64,000 bases of DNA from Acanthochromis polyacanthus (Eukaryota; Chordata; Actinopteri; Pomacentridae), in the NCBI RefSeq assembly GCF_021347895.1, contig NC_067113.1, forward strand, positions 42,323,474-42,387,473, read 5' to 3'. The notes under the pieces are model-generated. The model did not search any database, had not been told where the DNA came from, and saw only the letters and a program-made list of their open reading frames with translations. Position numbers and translations under genes: made by a program. Of this stretch, positions 11,154 to 23,222 are shown piece by piece. Each line of letters starts with the position of its first letter. The stretch's first letter is position 1.

Positions 11154-13870
11154 ACAGACATAATTCTTCCTCTCTTGCCTTTATCAAATCCCCCCAGTAA
11201 TGCTCTGCCACATGTTTATTTTGGGCACGAAGCTTTCGCTGTGTTCTATTTCCAGACTACGTCTAAATTCTAAGCAGGTTTTGAGTCGACAAAATTAAAT
11301 TTAAAGACGTCAGTGCGCCCACTAAAGTAACAAAATCTTTTTGCTATGAGAGGACAAAATCAAAACCAATTGTGGGTAGTAGTGAGACTGCTGCAGGCAC
11401 GTCTAAAAGAGCACACACAAAGCATGTTAGCCTTGTCCTTTTTACATTTAATTAGCATTAGCGTCTCAAAGTCACCTTTAATTGGCCTCTGTTGCATTTT
11501 ACCTGTTAGTACAGGAGCATAATATACAAAAATGGCATTTTTTTTTTTTTTTTTTACTGCAGTTCTACGTTGGCATCAATCAATTGAAATCAAAGTCCTC
11601 TAATGAATGTATTTAATTGAATTAATTCTAAGTTAGCAAAATAGACATAACCTAATATTTAAAATGTCAAACTCGAATTTGTTGAATGTCACTTTATATC
11701 TGCTGATCAGTTTTGTACGTTGTTTTTTGTTAATAGCAAGGAAGAAGATAGTGATGGAAAGAAAAAAATCTAATTATATCTTGAAGGGAAAAAATAGCAT
11801 CTTATTTGAAAATGTTAGCCTAAATGAATCATAAATAAACACCAAAAACTAATATTTTCACCATACTTGATCATTTTAACCTCATTACTTTCTACTGAAA
11901 TGAGCTTATTGGTGTGCAACTTCCCATATTCCTATGATATCTGGGAATTAAACCAATATAGCAGGGAATATACGACAGACAAGTTAGCCTGATGTTTTTA
12001 AGATCTTGACATCTTTTTTAGACACAGATAATTCCCACACACTCGCAAAAACAAACTTTAACAGAAAACAAAAAGAGAGTTTGGGAATGTAAAAGTAGAC
12101 AAATAACTTACGACCCTCCTGAAAATGAGGTGATGCATAGGTTAAACCCTATAAGAAGAATTTAGATCAGAAAATACATCCAGCAACTTCCAAGTCTTCA
12201 TAGAACCTGGACCAACACAATCGCAGATACTTGGAGAGAACAAATAGATGCACGCCCACAGAAGGAGAGGAGGCAAGAGATGCTACAAGTGGATGAAGGA
12301 GGTGACAGCAGACAACACAAAAACAATCAACAGAACAACACTTTATGGAAACTAATTCTGAAACCGTGTACGCCAAAGATAAGACTGATTTAGTGGCATG
12401 CAGTAAGGAACTGAGCTACATTTTCTTATCATTTACTTGATGTTAAATGAAACTCTGCACTGCTGGGGACCACATTGTTGGCCCCTTTATCATCCCTAAC
12501 TAAGAAGAAAGCATCAAAACACAGCGAGCAGGCAGCAAGAGAAGAAAAGCAAAGTGACATGTTTGCTTTGTGCTCATATCTGAAGCTGGTTAAATGCCAG
12601 TCTCGGCAAAACATCCTTTGTCCTCCGCCTGAGGGTATACCAAGCGCAGCAAGCCCACCAGTGTACAAGACGAGTAACTCGCTTTCATCTTCCCAGCTGT
12701 ATCTGTGTTGTCTTGTGTTTTGATATGTGCCTGCTGAAGTCAGATAAGACTGTACCTGCCAGAGAAATGAGACTGGTGTCTAAGTCTGTTTATTGTGAGG
12801 CCTCGGATAATATCAGCTCACTTATTGAACGCTGATTCTGTTCAGGGACCGGTAGCCCGTCTTGTCATATTAATCTCACACACCGTGCGTTCCTCTCAGT
12901 GCAAAGTCAACACTATCTCCGAGGTCTGAATTTATATCCCGGCCTGGAAGCAGGACTTTCTATTTTACTCTACTTACACGTACATCTGCAGTGGGATAGC
13001 AAGTGTGGTTTGGCTTAAGTGGTCAGTGGCCACACAGGTTTAATCATTCCCCCAGATGCAATTTTCATGTTCGGCAGCTGCACAGGGGAAAAAAACGGTT
13101 ATTTTCCTGAGTGTCTGCTACTCATCTTTGCTGGCGAGAAGAGCTGACTCTGGAGAGAATGTGGTGTAAGCTGCCAAAGCAAACCCACAGAAACTTGATA
13201 AGTGTCCCACTGCCGTGGCTCTGGGGATCAACTCGCAGTTCATTGAAATTCCTCTGATATTGAAACCTGGCTCACCGCACACTGCTAGGTCTTTCTTCAG
13301 ACTGATTACCTTTTCCTCCAGAACTAGAAGCTTCCATTCTCATATGCCACTGCTACTGCGATGCTTAATTTTCATATTGATTCATATTGAAAAAAACAAT
13401 TTCCGCTGTTCTCATTTCTTATTATATTATCATTTTGTTCTGCAAATAATCACTCCCTACTCACATAAATGCTGTCACAGTCCTGTGGTTGTTAGCGCTG
13501 GTTATTGAACTGTCAGAGCTTGTTCAGCTGCTTCATTAAGACGTGAACCCAAGTAACCTGGCTTTTGTCCGCACTAAGCTTTCTGATGTAAATGTGAAAA
13601 ACACCATTTCTTTAGCAGGTAAGAAGAAAATGCTGGACATTATAAGGTTGTTTTTGGCCTTGTAGATGCATTACTGGGTTTGTAACTTGCACTTATAAAC
13701 ATGACAGCAAGAGAGCACAGAGAAAGCGGTATCCAAGGTTCTGCATCTAAACAATAAATCAAGGAAAAGTCGTGCTCGAACAAAAGTTGTCATAGTGAGA
13801 AAACGTCCCTTTTTAACAGTTGAATATGAAATAATTAGTCAGTCATGACAATAAGTGTTTGCTACAGGTT
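11151..13870. other. non-coding intron sequence, nothing recognised
   Basis: Contains a T18 run at 11538-11555 and generally AT-rich DNA. No recognisable coding exon or mobile element boundary was seen. Confidence 0.4.
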
Positions 13871-14578
13871 GTTTTTGAGATTCTCTTTTTTATTCCATAA
13901 AGAAGTCAGCAGATGAACAATTTCTTACAAACATATGTTGCAACCTGTCTTTCAGTTTTGTAGATGAACAGACATACAGAGCAAACATATGAAATAATAA
14001 AAAAATAGAACTCATACATATACACCAAGAAAAGAAAAAACAAACCAAACAAAAATAAAACAAACCAAAAAAACTGTATCAGACAACAGGGGTGTTGTAG
14101 TACAATTTATATTATGTCATTTAAAGTCTGATCTATATGGGATGATGAACTCAATCCAACCACTTCAACATTTCTCAAACATATATGTCTGAGAATGTTA
14201 ATTTCTCCTTTACATAAATATCATGCACCACATTGAACTAGCCTTCTATTGACGGTGAGTCCTGACAGCCATTTTTTGGTAATGGCTTTTTGGTAAACAG
14301 CAGAATTCTATACAAGTATATCTTAGGGGAACCAGTGAGTTGTTTTGACATCTTACCCCAGTACAAGACCTGAAAACAAAAAGCAATCTTGATTCTTAAA
14401 ACCTTCTCCATGCTGCCTCTGATCATCTTCCAGAAGCTGTGAATCCTAGGACGCCAGAAAAACACATGAAAATGTTTATTTTTTGAAGTAACATGATTAC
14501 TTTTCAAAACTGAGGGAAAATATCCCCATGGTAGAAATACATTGTAGGGGTTTTGCTTTTGTTTTTTGATGCCCCCAT
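13871..14578 (-). mobile_element. L1-like LINE fragment: ORF2 C-terminus and 3' UTR
   Basis: The minus strand between about 14570 and 14230 encodes a degraded protein containing FHVFFWRPRIHSFWKM, then IYLYRILLF, KNGCQDSPSIEG. This matches the pattern at the C-terminal end of L1-clade ORF2 proteins (HxFWxCPxIxxFW ... W...PPS). A 3' UTR-like stretch and a terminal AATAAAAAA-type tail (read on minus, near 13871-13895) follow. There are frame breaks, so it is a dead 5'-truncated copy. The 5' limit is unclear because a palindromic MITE abuts it. Confidence 0.7.
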
Positions 14579-14943
14579 TAGGGCTGCAACTAACGACGCG
14601 TCGACTAATCGTCTGAGCACGATACGTCATCAAAAGCGGAAGTGAGCGCGCAATGCAACAGAAATCACCTTCCGACTGGAGTGTGGAACACGGACGGACA
14701 TCGGCGCTGCATCGTGCATATATTATGCAGCACGATGCAGCGCAGACATCCGCGATCTATCGTAAACACTGATGTCAGCGTTTACTACACAGCTGTATCT
14801 AAACGCGGACATCAGCGCCTAAGTCCGTCCATGTTCCGCGCTCCGGTCGGACGCTGATTTCTGTTGCATTGCGCGCTCACTTCCGCTTTTGATGACGTAT
14901 CGTGCTCAGACGACTAGTCGACGCGTTGTTAGTTGCAGCCCTA
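14579..14943. mobile_element. palindromic hAT-like MITE
   Basis: The 365-bp element begins TAGGGCTGCAACTAACGACG and ends with the near-exact reverse complement; the outer 86 bases or so pair with one small difference. Inner segments form further nested palindromes (around CGCTGCATCGTGCAT...GCAGCG and GATGTCAGCG...CGCGGACATC). Flanking octamers GCCCCCAT and GCTCCCAC agree at 6 of 8 positions with two transitions, compatible with an aged 8-bp duplication. It has no coding capacity. It likely inserted into the L1-like fragment. Confidence 0.85.
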
Positions 14944-16777
14944 GCTCCCACGAGGTTTTAGCAAGTCCCAAGGGGGCCAAAATGGGAGGGACTGAGAATA
15001 CAAAAAAATCATATGTTGTTTTTTTTCGAATTGGAGATTAATTTACTCAAGCGTAATTCATAAATTTTTAATCACTTGGTTTGAAATAACAGACACCTTT
15101 TCTTTACACAGAATGATGCTTATGCTTTCTGTTGTGTGAGATCTCTCCCCATAGGGCCCTTTTGAAGCAGGAGGAACCCTGTATTACAATGCAAGGAACA
15201 TATTTCAATCCAAATAAATAAAGCAGAAGAGTATCTTAAACATAAACAGCCTATAAAACCTCGGTATAGAAGCTGCTAGACAAATGGTTTATTTCATATT
15301 TGTATTGGGATTATTCAGTTGCTGCAGAGCCAGGTGACCACATAGTTTGCATACTGTTGGCATATGGATTAAACAGTCCTTTTCATATGATAACATTCAG
15401 TTTTTTTTGATTGTGAACAAACAAAAATTCCCAGACAGTTAAACATGTGCATGGTGTCCATCACATCTGTTGAACAGCGTCTAGTTGTTGTTCCATTTCA
15501 CACAGCACCTGCCTGTTGCTCACGTCAACGCCCCACTTTTACAAGCAGGGTAAATTAGTCAAGTCTTTGTGAGTAGTCTGTAATTGTCAAGGTTTATAAA
15601 GGGAAAAAAGGCATGCACAAGCGTAAACGATGCATACTTTAGATCTTAAATGGTACCAAATGGTTTGGGAATTTGTTGTTGAAGTGACCTTACTGCCTGT
15701 CTTGTAGGCTTGCAACGCAGCACAAAGCGATTTAATTATGATCACTGACAGAAGCGCAACTCTTTTTTCAACACTCATGCCTTTCATGAATAAGGAACTC
15801 GAGGGCGTCACCCCTCTTTTATTTTGATTACATATCACTTTTGGTGTATCTGCCATCCAGCTTCCCTCTCTTTCATCTGGAATGGTCCCTCTCTCAACAG
15901 GAGCCATCGTGAATAGAAATGAAAAGGGGGAACGGTGCCGCACAGAGAATAGGTTGTCAGACGTGGGCTTTAAATAGAAGTGTTCTCTGTGTGTTCTACT
16001 CATTGTTTTTCTTTCTAAGCTGCGTCAATCATAGCTACAGTAGTCCCAGAGGCCTCCCTCCTGCTGCGCTGTGCGGTAGGTCGATGGTGCTCGGTCCGCT
16101 GTTTGTTTGGAGGAGCTGCTCTTATGGCCTAAAACTGGGCACATCTGGGTTTAACCGCACAGGTTGCTGTGCAACATGAAGCACAACTAACTGATATTAT
16201 GAAGCACTTAAAATTTAGCATGCTTTTTTTTTTTAAGTGAATGATTTTCATGCTCTTTAATATTAAGCAGATTTTGCATTTGGCATGTGTTTTAATACAC
16301 TTATTAGGTTTATTAGTTGAAGTTAAAGAGCTTATTTTATGCTTTTTGGGTTTTCCCTGTGAGGAATTTTTCCCTCCCACAGAAACATTGCTGCTTAGCT
16401 GCCTGACACGTCTCATTTGAAGTGCAGCCTTCTCTTCTATTCCTCATCTACATCACTGTGTAATGTATTTACATAAGGCCTGTCTGACAGCTGATTGGGC
16501 ACACCCCTAAACAGAATGAGCAGCTTCCACAAATTCCACCATTATTTCCTAGCCAGAGCTGTGGTGGACCCCGTAGTGAAGCCCTAAACACAAGTATGAC
16601 TCTATAAATGTGCGTAAAATTTGCTCTTTAATCCGGTGTCAACATCAGCCTGAGTGTAGCTTCATAAATAAAATATGTGTAAGGACACAGAATTCTTTGC
16701 AGTGTGAACGGTATAATTCTGTGAATATTCTTACGATTGTCAGGACAAAAGATAAACATGTTGCTTTAAATTGTTAG
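14944..16777. other. non-coding intron sequence, nothing recognised
   Basis: The first 60 bases may continue the LINE interrupted by the MITE. Otherwise nothing is supported. Confidence 0.4.
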
Positions 16778-16779
16778 TA

Positions 16780-17459
16780 CGGGGGGTCCTCAGTTTACAG
16801 CGTCCTCGACCTACGGCGTTTCGTTTTTACGTCGGAACCAGCTGGCAGTGGAGCGGACGAACACGTCATCATGCGGCGTCATTTTGTTTACATTCTCCAG
16901 TTGTATACCTAGAATTGTGCTACATTTGCTAACTTTTTGCCCTTCATTATGGCTCCCAAGTGTAAGTCGGACTCTTCTGATTGCAGAGCTTCGAGGGAAG
17001 AAAAGCCACCTCCATCCGGTTAGTTAAACTCGTGCTTTCAAAATATGTGAGTCGTAGCAAACTTGCTTCTTTACTGTGGCTCTTGGTACACATTACAGAG
17101 TGAAAACTGCAGCAAAAACAGACTAAGACAACATAAATACATGTAAATAAATCCTTCATTAATTATTCTGTCTTCAGGGCAACACACCATGGAAGTGAAA
17201 TTAGATTTAAAACTCCAACAAATATCGGCATTATTAGATCAAGTTGTAAAAACAGTGAGATGTATTCTGTTATCTTCTTGTAAAATGACTCATACATGCA
17301 TGAAAGTCGTGGTATTCGTGACTTTTATGAAGAACTGATCAATATCGTGATGCACGTAACGGCTTTATCTACATTTTCTCCAGAGTTCTGACTTCCATTG
17401 GAAATGGACCTGCATCAATCTGTAGGAACAGAACTCTGATGTAAGTCGAGGACCGCCTG
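16780..17459 (+). mobile_element. degraded Tigger/pogo-type DNA transposon remnant
   Basis: TA dinucleotides flank the element (16778-16779 and 17460-17461). The left end CGGGGGGTCCTCAGTTTAC and right end GTAAGTCGAGGACCGCCTG are imperfect inverted repeats of the CAGGCGGTCCTCGAC type. An ATG at 16950 opens MAPKCKSDSSDCRASREEK, resembling the N-terminus of Tigger transposases. A second patch near 17189 reads TMEVKLDLK, also a Tigger N-terminal motif. The remainder of the transposase is deleted or decayed, so the copy is inactive. Confidence 0.75.
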
Positions 17460-17461
17460 TA

Positions 17462-20400
17462 GTGGATGCGTTTACTCCAAATGTACGGTCATAACAGCAG
17501 CAACTCCCAGTGATCCATAGAAATGCCTTGTCTTGTGAATAATTACGTTTTTTCCTGTTAGAATTTTCTCCCACAATTGAAGGTCTATTATGAAACAAAA
17601 TCAAATGTGCAAAATAAATAGGAACAGATGGATGCTGTTGTGTATTTGTAAGGCGCTCACAAAGGGTCTTAGGGTTGTTTACCAGATGGCATTAAATATA
17701 AGAGCATGCAGATTCATCGAGTACTTTTTACTGAATGTCCTCTCTTGTGTGAAATCTGGACAAATCGATGAAAGACACCTTTACGTGTTTGGATTTTGTT
17801 TGGAATTATTAGTCCTTTCTTTGACTACAAGGCAAAACATGAGCTTTTCTTCTGACTTAAAAAAAAAAAAGGAAGCACATCAGGTGGAAAATGCAAAATG
17901 ATCCAGAGCTAACAAGACAAAGAAGGCAATTTATTTTCTGTAAAGCAGCCTAATCCCACTGCTAAATTTGATTTTTAAGAGACGGCATTTGCCTAGCAAG
18001 ACGCCTCGTCTAAAATAATTGAATTGTGACCTGCTCTGCAGATGCCGGGCATGCTGGTTGCCAGAGGTACTTGTTTGGTTTCGACAAGACATTATCTCCT
18101 TAATTAGGCTGTGATTTAGGCTCAGAAATTCCTCTCCAACGGGCCAGGCCCTTTAACATGACAAAAGGCGAACAAGCTCTGGAGGAAATCTTTGCTTTCC
18201 AAGCCATTCTTCACTAATGACTAGATCAAGGCTCTGAGCAAACGACAATACTCAAGCGTCCTGGCATCTTGAGTGGACCACAGTGTTTTTGTGTGGTATT
18301 TTTATGAATGCTAAATTTACCCCGGCTCTGTTTCAAAAGATACGGCATTCCTCTTTGGCTGAAGTATGTATTTCTATAGGAATGTTTTTACCAGAAAATT
18401 TGTTTAAGTCTGTGTAATGAAAGTGTCAGAATATGTCAGAATAACGGGAAAAAAGAGCATTTCTGAAAGGGGCTTTATTGGAGAAGAACTGCACACAGAT
18501 TGTTAAATTCTGTGCTTTCCACTCATGAATTGTACAATAGCTAGCAAATATCAAACTTAGCAGGTTTCTCTTAAACTTATTATGAACAAACCCTCACATG
18601 GGCTAAAGGGCTGTTTATTTTTATTTCCTGCTAACCAAAGAAAGTTACATTTTACAGGATTTTATCATTTATGAAAGGCAACTATAAAACCGAAAATGTA
18701 CTTTACAGACCAACAAACATATCGCAAAGATAATCTGCGATAAAATGATACTCCTCTCCGACACAAACTGACCTTTCAGCCACAAAGGTGTTTTTCAGGA
18801 CAGCTTTAGATCTTTCTCCTGTGAGACTCCTCGATGGCAGCAGCTGTGTTTGCCAGGAGATGTGACACGACCACAAAACCTTTTATTACCAGGTGTGTTT
18901 CTCAGGTGTCGCTCGTGAAACAGGATGGTTAAGCACTGCCATCAGGTGCCCTCAGGCTGCTACTGCTGTCCAGCCGCCCAGCTCAACAAAGTCACACACA
19001 CAGACACGCACAAACTGAAGGCCAGGCTTCCTCACTGCTTCTTGTTTCCTCATAATCTTCAGAATTAGTCACTCAGCGGGTGCAGGCCATCTCAGTGGCA
19101 ATCTTATGTGCTGTGCAGAAGAGACTTCATTTAGGCCGGTCACATATCTGGGGTTATTAGATTTGATCAGCTCTCGTTCTGATTTTCATCATCTTTGGGC
19201 AAACTGTAAGGGAAATATATGTGCGGTCAGGTCTGCCACCCTGCATAAAATGTTCATTTGTCAAGTGCTCCCACCAAGAAGGTCATAAATCCACTCAGAT
19301 TCTTTTCAGTGAAATCATTGCGTCTGTTTTAGCTGCACTGTATAAACTTACAGAAAGGTAGGGAACTATTATAGAAACTTGTCAAAGAAGAGTGTTTCTT
19401 CTGCCTCTTGTAACCGACCCCATTGAGACGTAAACATGCAGAGGTGCACTCTGAATTTAACTGTCTGGGTTTGGTCTAACACTGTTGATTTTGTGAAATC
19501 TATTTTATACAAACCTGTTCGACGGGGAGAGAACAAACACTTGGACTGTCTCCACTTGCATGATGGCGTGTGCTCGGCCATTGTTGGTAAAAATGCTTCC
19601 AATATTTGACTATGGGGCGTAATTACACAAGACAAATACTATTACAGGTTTCAAAGCAAACACTCATGTTGTGCAGGTTACTTAGAGACCAGTTCTAATG
19701 TATGTGCACTGTTGAAGTGTGAACATGGCTGTGGATTACATTGTGAGGCTTGTACATTCTGCAACTTAGAGGACGCTTTGCAGAAGTATCATCAAGCAGG
19801 CTGACAGTGTGTGAAGACCAGTTGCCCCTGCGGTTTCTGCTGCCACTTTTGTAGCTTCCTGGATGCAGTGGACCTGGCTTAACTCCTGCCCAGCGTGTCT
19901 GTGGCTCTTTTGATAGGTCTATGAAACCTGAATAGTCCCAGAGTTGTTAGAGCTCTGAATGAGCTCGAGCCCTGGGCCAAGAAAACCCAGCGCCAGCCGC
20001 CAAGAAACACGTTGGCCCAGCAGAAAGGCAGCGAGGACTGAATGGCCGTTGGCTCCCCGATCGCTTCGCTCTCATTAGATAAACCCAGTCAATAGAGAGG
20101 CAGGGCAGGATTTCTGCTCCTCAAGTGTCGAAGCTCCACGTCGGCCCAGGACGTCTCTGTGAGGTGTCCATCGTGAGAAGGGTCTGCTGACACAATACCT
20201 CTCTGTCTGAAAGCTGTGCTCGCTTCTCTTCTGCCAAGAGGACGAGCTCAGTCCATGCCAGATTGCGAGGTAGACCGGGGCCAACACACACTCAGGAGGC
20301 TTTGTAGGTAAAATAGAAGAATGGCCCAGGATACCAGATGTTCAACAACCCATTTGGCATCATGCTGCAGGCCAGGGCAGTGATCAGTCGTACTTTGAGA

Positions 20401-22217
20401 GGAGATGCCAGACATTCCTTGAAAGAAGTTTGTGGTGAAGTGGAGGTTGTCAGCCACAGCTCAGGGTCACAGGTCACATTGTAGTCTTATGATAAAATGC
20501 TCAGGAGATAGGCCGTTATTAACTGTAAGCTGAGAACAATATATCCTTCTTATCTCTCCCCGTCAGAAGGCAAACATGTATGCTGTCAGATATATGGTAT
20601 ATGCTCTCTGTAGCTGAGAAGTTAAAATAATGACAAAAGCTCACGTTATCAGCCGTGCGTTTTTTTTCAAAGGAGAATTGGAGTTTAATTGGGCTATCGT
20701 ACTGACTTTATGTTCCACTTGAATACCGCACTATTTTGACAGGAAAAAAATGCCCAGCAGCTGTTGGAGTTTTCTCAGCAAACTGTGCTAACCGAACCAA
20801 CTCCATCTGCTCACCGTGAGATGCAATTTAAATCTGTAGAAGAAGCGAATAAGTGGTTGTTATTTCTATATAACATCACACTTCATAACAGAACGATCAT
20901 CCCATCTGCACAAATTGGTAATGTCAAGTGAAGAAAGAAGTGAAGTACATACACAGATGTTTTTATTTTTGTCATATTATGCCTGAAAAGATATATTTAA
21001 GCAATATTTTTAGCTTGTGGCTAGCACGCTAACACATATTTTTGTGTTTTTCTATCATAAAATTCCAAATTGACAGGTTGCAGATGAGCATAATGTAGGA
21101 TGTTAGGTAAGATGATGATTTCTATCTTGGTGTCCTTTTGTTTTCTGCCTTCTTCAGTCTTCCTTTGTATGAATTTTAGCACCTTCTGTGGGTTCCTAAA
21201 TCCTGCTTTTATTTGGGCAAGATAGAAAACATCAGGAGAGCTCAGCGGGTTTGTTTTGTTGAAAACATATGTACATTAAAAGTTCGGGAACGCTACCATC
21301 GTGCGGGTTTATGCTCCGTGCCGTGCTGTGCAAAAACCATCAGGGCAGGAAGGAAGAAGTGCGCATGCCAGCACTGGAGTGAAAACAAGATTAGGGTTTA
21401 GACAAAACACAAGCACCACTTCCCCCTGCAGCCTCAGGACGGCACACAGAAGGCACCCCGTTATTAGCGCTGGCTTGCAGGAGCAGGATTCATTACTGGG
21501 AAGCTGCCGGGATAAACGCTCTAGCAGCCGCCACCGCTGGCCGGCTCCCTCTGCCTTGAGTTACTGCCATCCTGGTCTGTGGTCGGGACGTACAGATGTT
21601 AGAACTATCTCAAGAAAGAGACAGCAGTTATTACTCAATGTCATGTAAGAGGAGGATGAGTGTCTGTATGGGCCTGTCAGGATGGCTGAACATTTGTTAC
21701 CCTGCAGATAACTACCATATTCATCACTTTTCTCCTTCATATAGTTTTATGTTCCCTAACCATTCTATGTATTCCAGCCTCTTAAGCTGCTGATCTTCCT
21801 CTGAAGTGTCCTCTTATTTTTTAAGTAGTGATATTGATTTAAGAACACTTTTTTTTGCGAGTTTTGTCTTAAATGATATCATTCAGGTTTTTTTTCTTGG
21901 ACGAATTTTCAACACTTGAAAACACTCAAAATTTCTGACTCTTAAAACTTGCTTGAAGTGTCTTCGTAATGTAATTTATGTGCTTATAATTTTAAAAAGA
22001 CAGCAGTGGGTTACCTAATGATGCTAATGTAAGCTGTCATTTATTTAATTTGATGGATTACACAACTCAGTTGTCAGCTAATAATTTTAATGCTGCATAA
22101 AATAGAACTCAGTGGAATACTGAAAGCGCTCGTTTAACTTGTCCAATTTTCTAAAATGCAGCTTAGCAATGCAGATCTGTTTGGTAAAATGTATGTATAG
22201 ATAATGTGCTAAACATG
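17462..22217. other. non-coding intron sequence, nothing recognised
   Basis: No exon, RNA gene or bounded repeat could be supported in this 4.8 kb. Open frames present are short and unmatched to any family I know. Confidence 0.4.
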
Positions 22218-22219
22218 TA

Positions 22220-23222
22220 CAGTTGGGCTCATAAGTTTACATACGCTAGTAGAATGTACAGTATCACTTCTTGGCCATTTGTGAGAGAATATGAATGATA
22301 AAGACTTTTCTTTCACTTGTGGTTAATGTTTGGGTAAAGACATTTATTGTCAAACATCTGTGTTCACTCTTTGTAAATCATAATGACAACAGAAACTACC
22401 CAAATGACTCTGATCAAAAGACCCCAGTTCTTAGTACCGTGTATTGCCCCCTTTAGCATCAATGACTGCTTGAAGTCTTTCGTGGTAGTTGTGGATGATG
22501 CTCTTTATTTTCTCAGATGGTAAAGCTGCCCATTCTGCTTGGCAAAAAGCCTCCAACTCCTGTAAATTCTTGGGCTGTCATGCATGAACTGCAAATTTGA
22601 GATCTCCCAGAGTGGTTCAGTGATATTGAGGTGAGGAGACTGAGATGACCACCCCAGAACCTTCTCTTTATTCTGCTGCAGCCAGTGACGGGTTGACTTG
22701 GCCCTGTGGTTTGGATCGCTGTCATGTTGGAGCGTTCAGGTACGTCCCATGTGCAGCTTCCAGGCTGATGAGTGCAAATTTTCCTCCAGTATTTTCTGAT
22801 GACATGCTGCATTCATCTTGCCATCAGTTTTGACCAAGTTCCTGTGCCTTTGTAGCTCTCACATCCCTAGGCCTTGTTGAGTCATAGGCCTTGTTGAGTC
22901 TTCTCAAAATAACGTTTATGGTTGTGGCAAAAAAAAAAAAAAAAATTTGTTCTCATTGCTCCAAATGACTTTGTTCCAGAAGTTTTGAGGCTTGGTTACT
23001 TTTAGGAGCCATTCAAACCTGTTTGTGTCAACTTGTGTGCGTGTTTTAAGGCCAAAATCAGCAGGGTATGTAAACTTTTGATCAGGGTTATTTGGGTAGT
23101 TTGTTGTCGTTATATTTTAAAAAGAGTAAGCACAGTTGCTCGACAATAAATGGCTTCATCTAATCATGAATGGAAAAAAAAAGTTCTTCTCATTTATATT
23201 CTCTGAATAATGGCCAAAAAAA
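22220..23222 (-). mobile_element. degraded Tc1-like transposon with long inverted repeats
   Basis: The left end (TA, then CAGTTGGGCTCATAAG followed by TTTACATACGC) begins an inverted repeat of about 215 bp. The mirrored copy at roughly 23080-23216 contains CCATTTATTGTC-, AACTACCCAAAT- and CTGATCAAAAG-type blocks in reverse. An inner GTTTACATACC motif near 23066-23078 fits the IR/DR architecture of Sleeping Beauty-like Tc1 elements. The outermost 55-60 bases of the right end are missing. Minus-strand remains of the transposase C-terminus are present between the repeats, broken by frameshifts and a poly(A/T) run at 22929-22945. It is inactive. Confidence 0.85.
22431..23045 (-). pseudogene. Tc1-type transposase remnant
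   Basis: The minus strand reads EAFCQAEWAALPSEK, IKSIIHNYHERLQAVIDAK and GGNTRY before a TAA (22431-22433). This is the typical C-terminus of Tc1 transposases (LQELWQEEW...YKKRLEAVIAAKGG). Upstream parts are scattered over different frames; the DDE core cannot be reconstructed by eye. It is a pseudogene. Confidence 0.8.
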
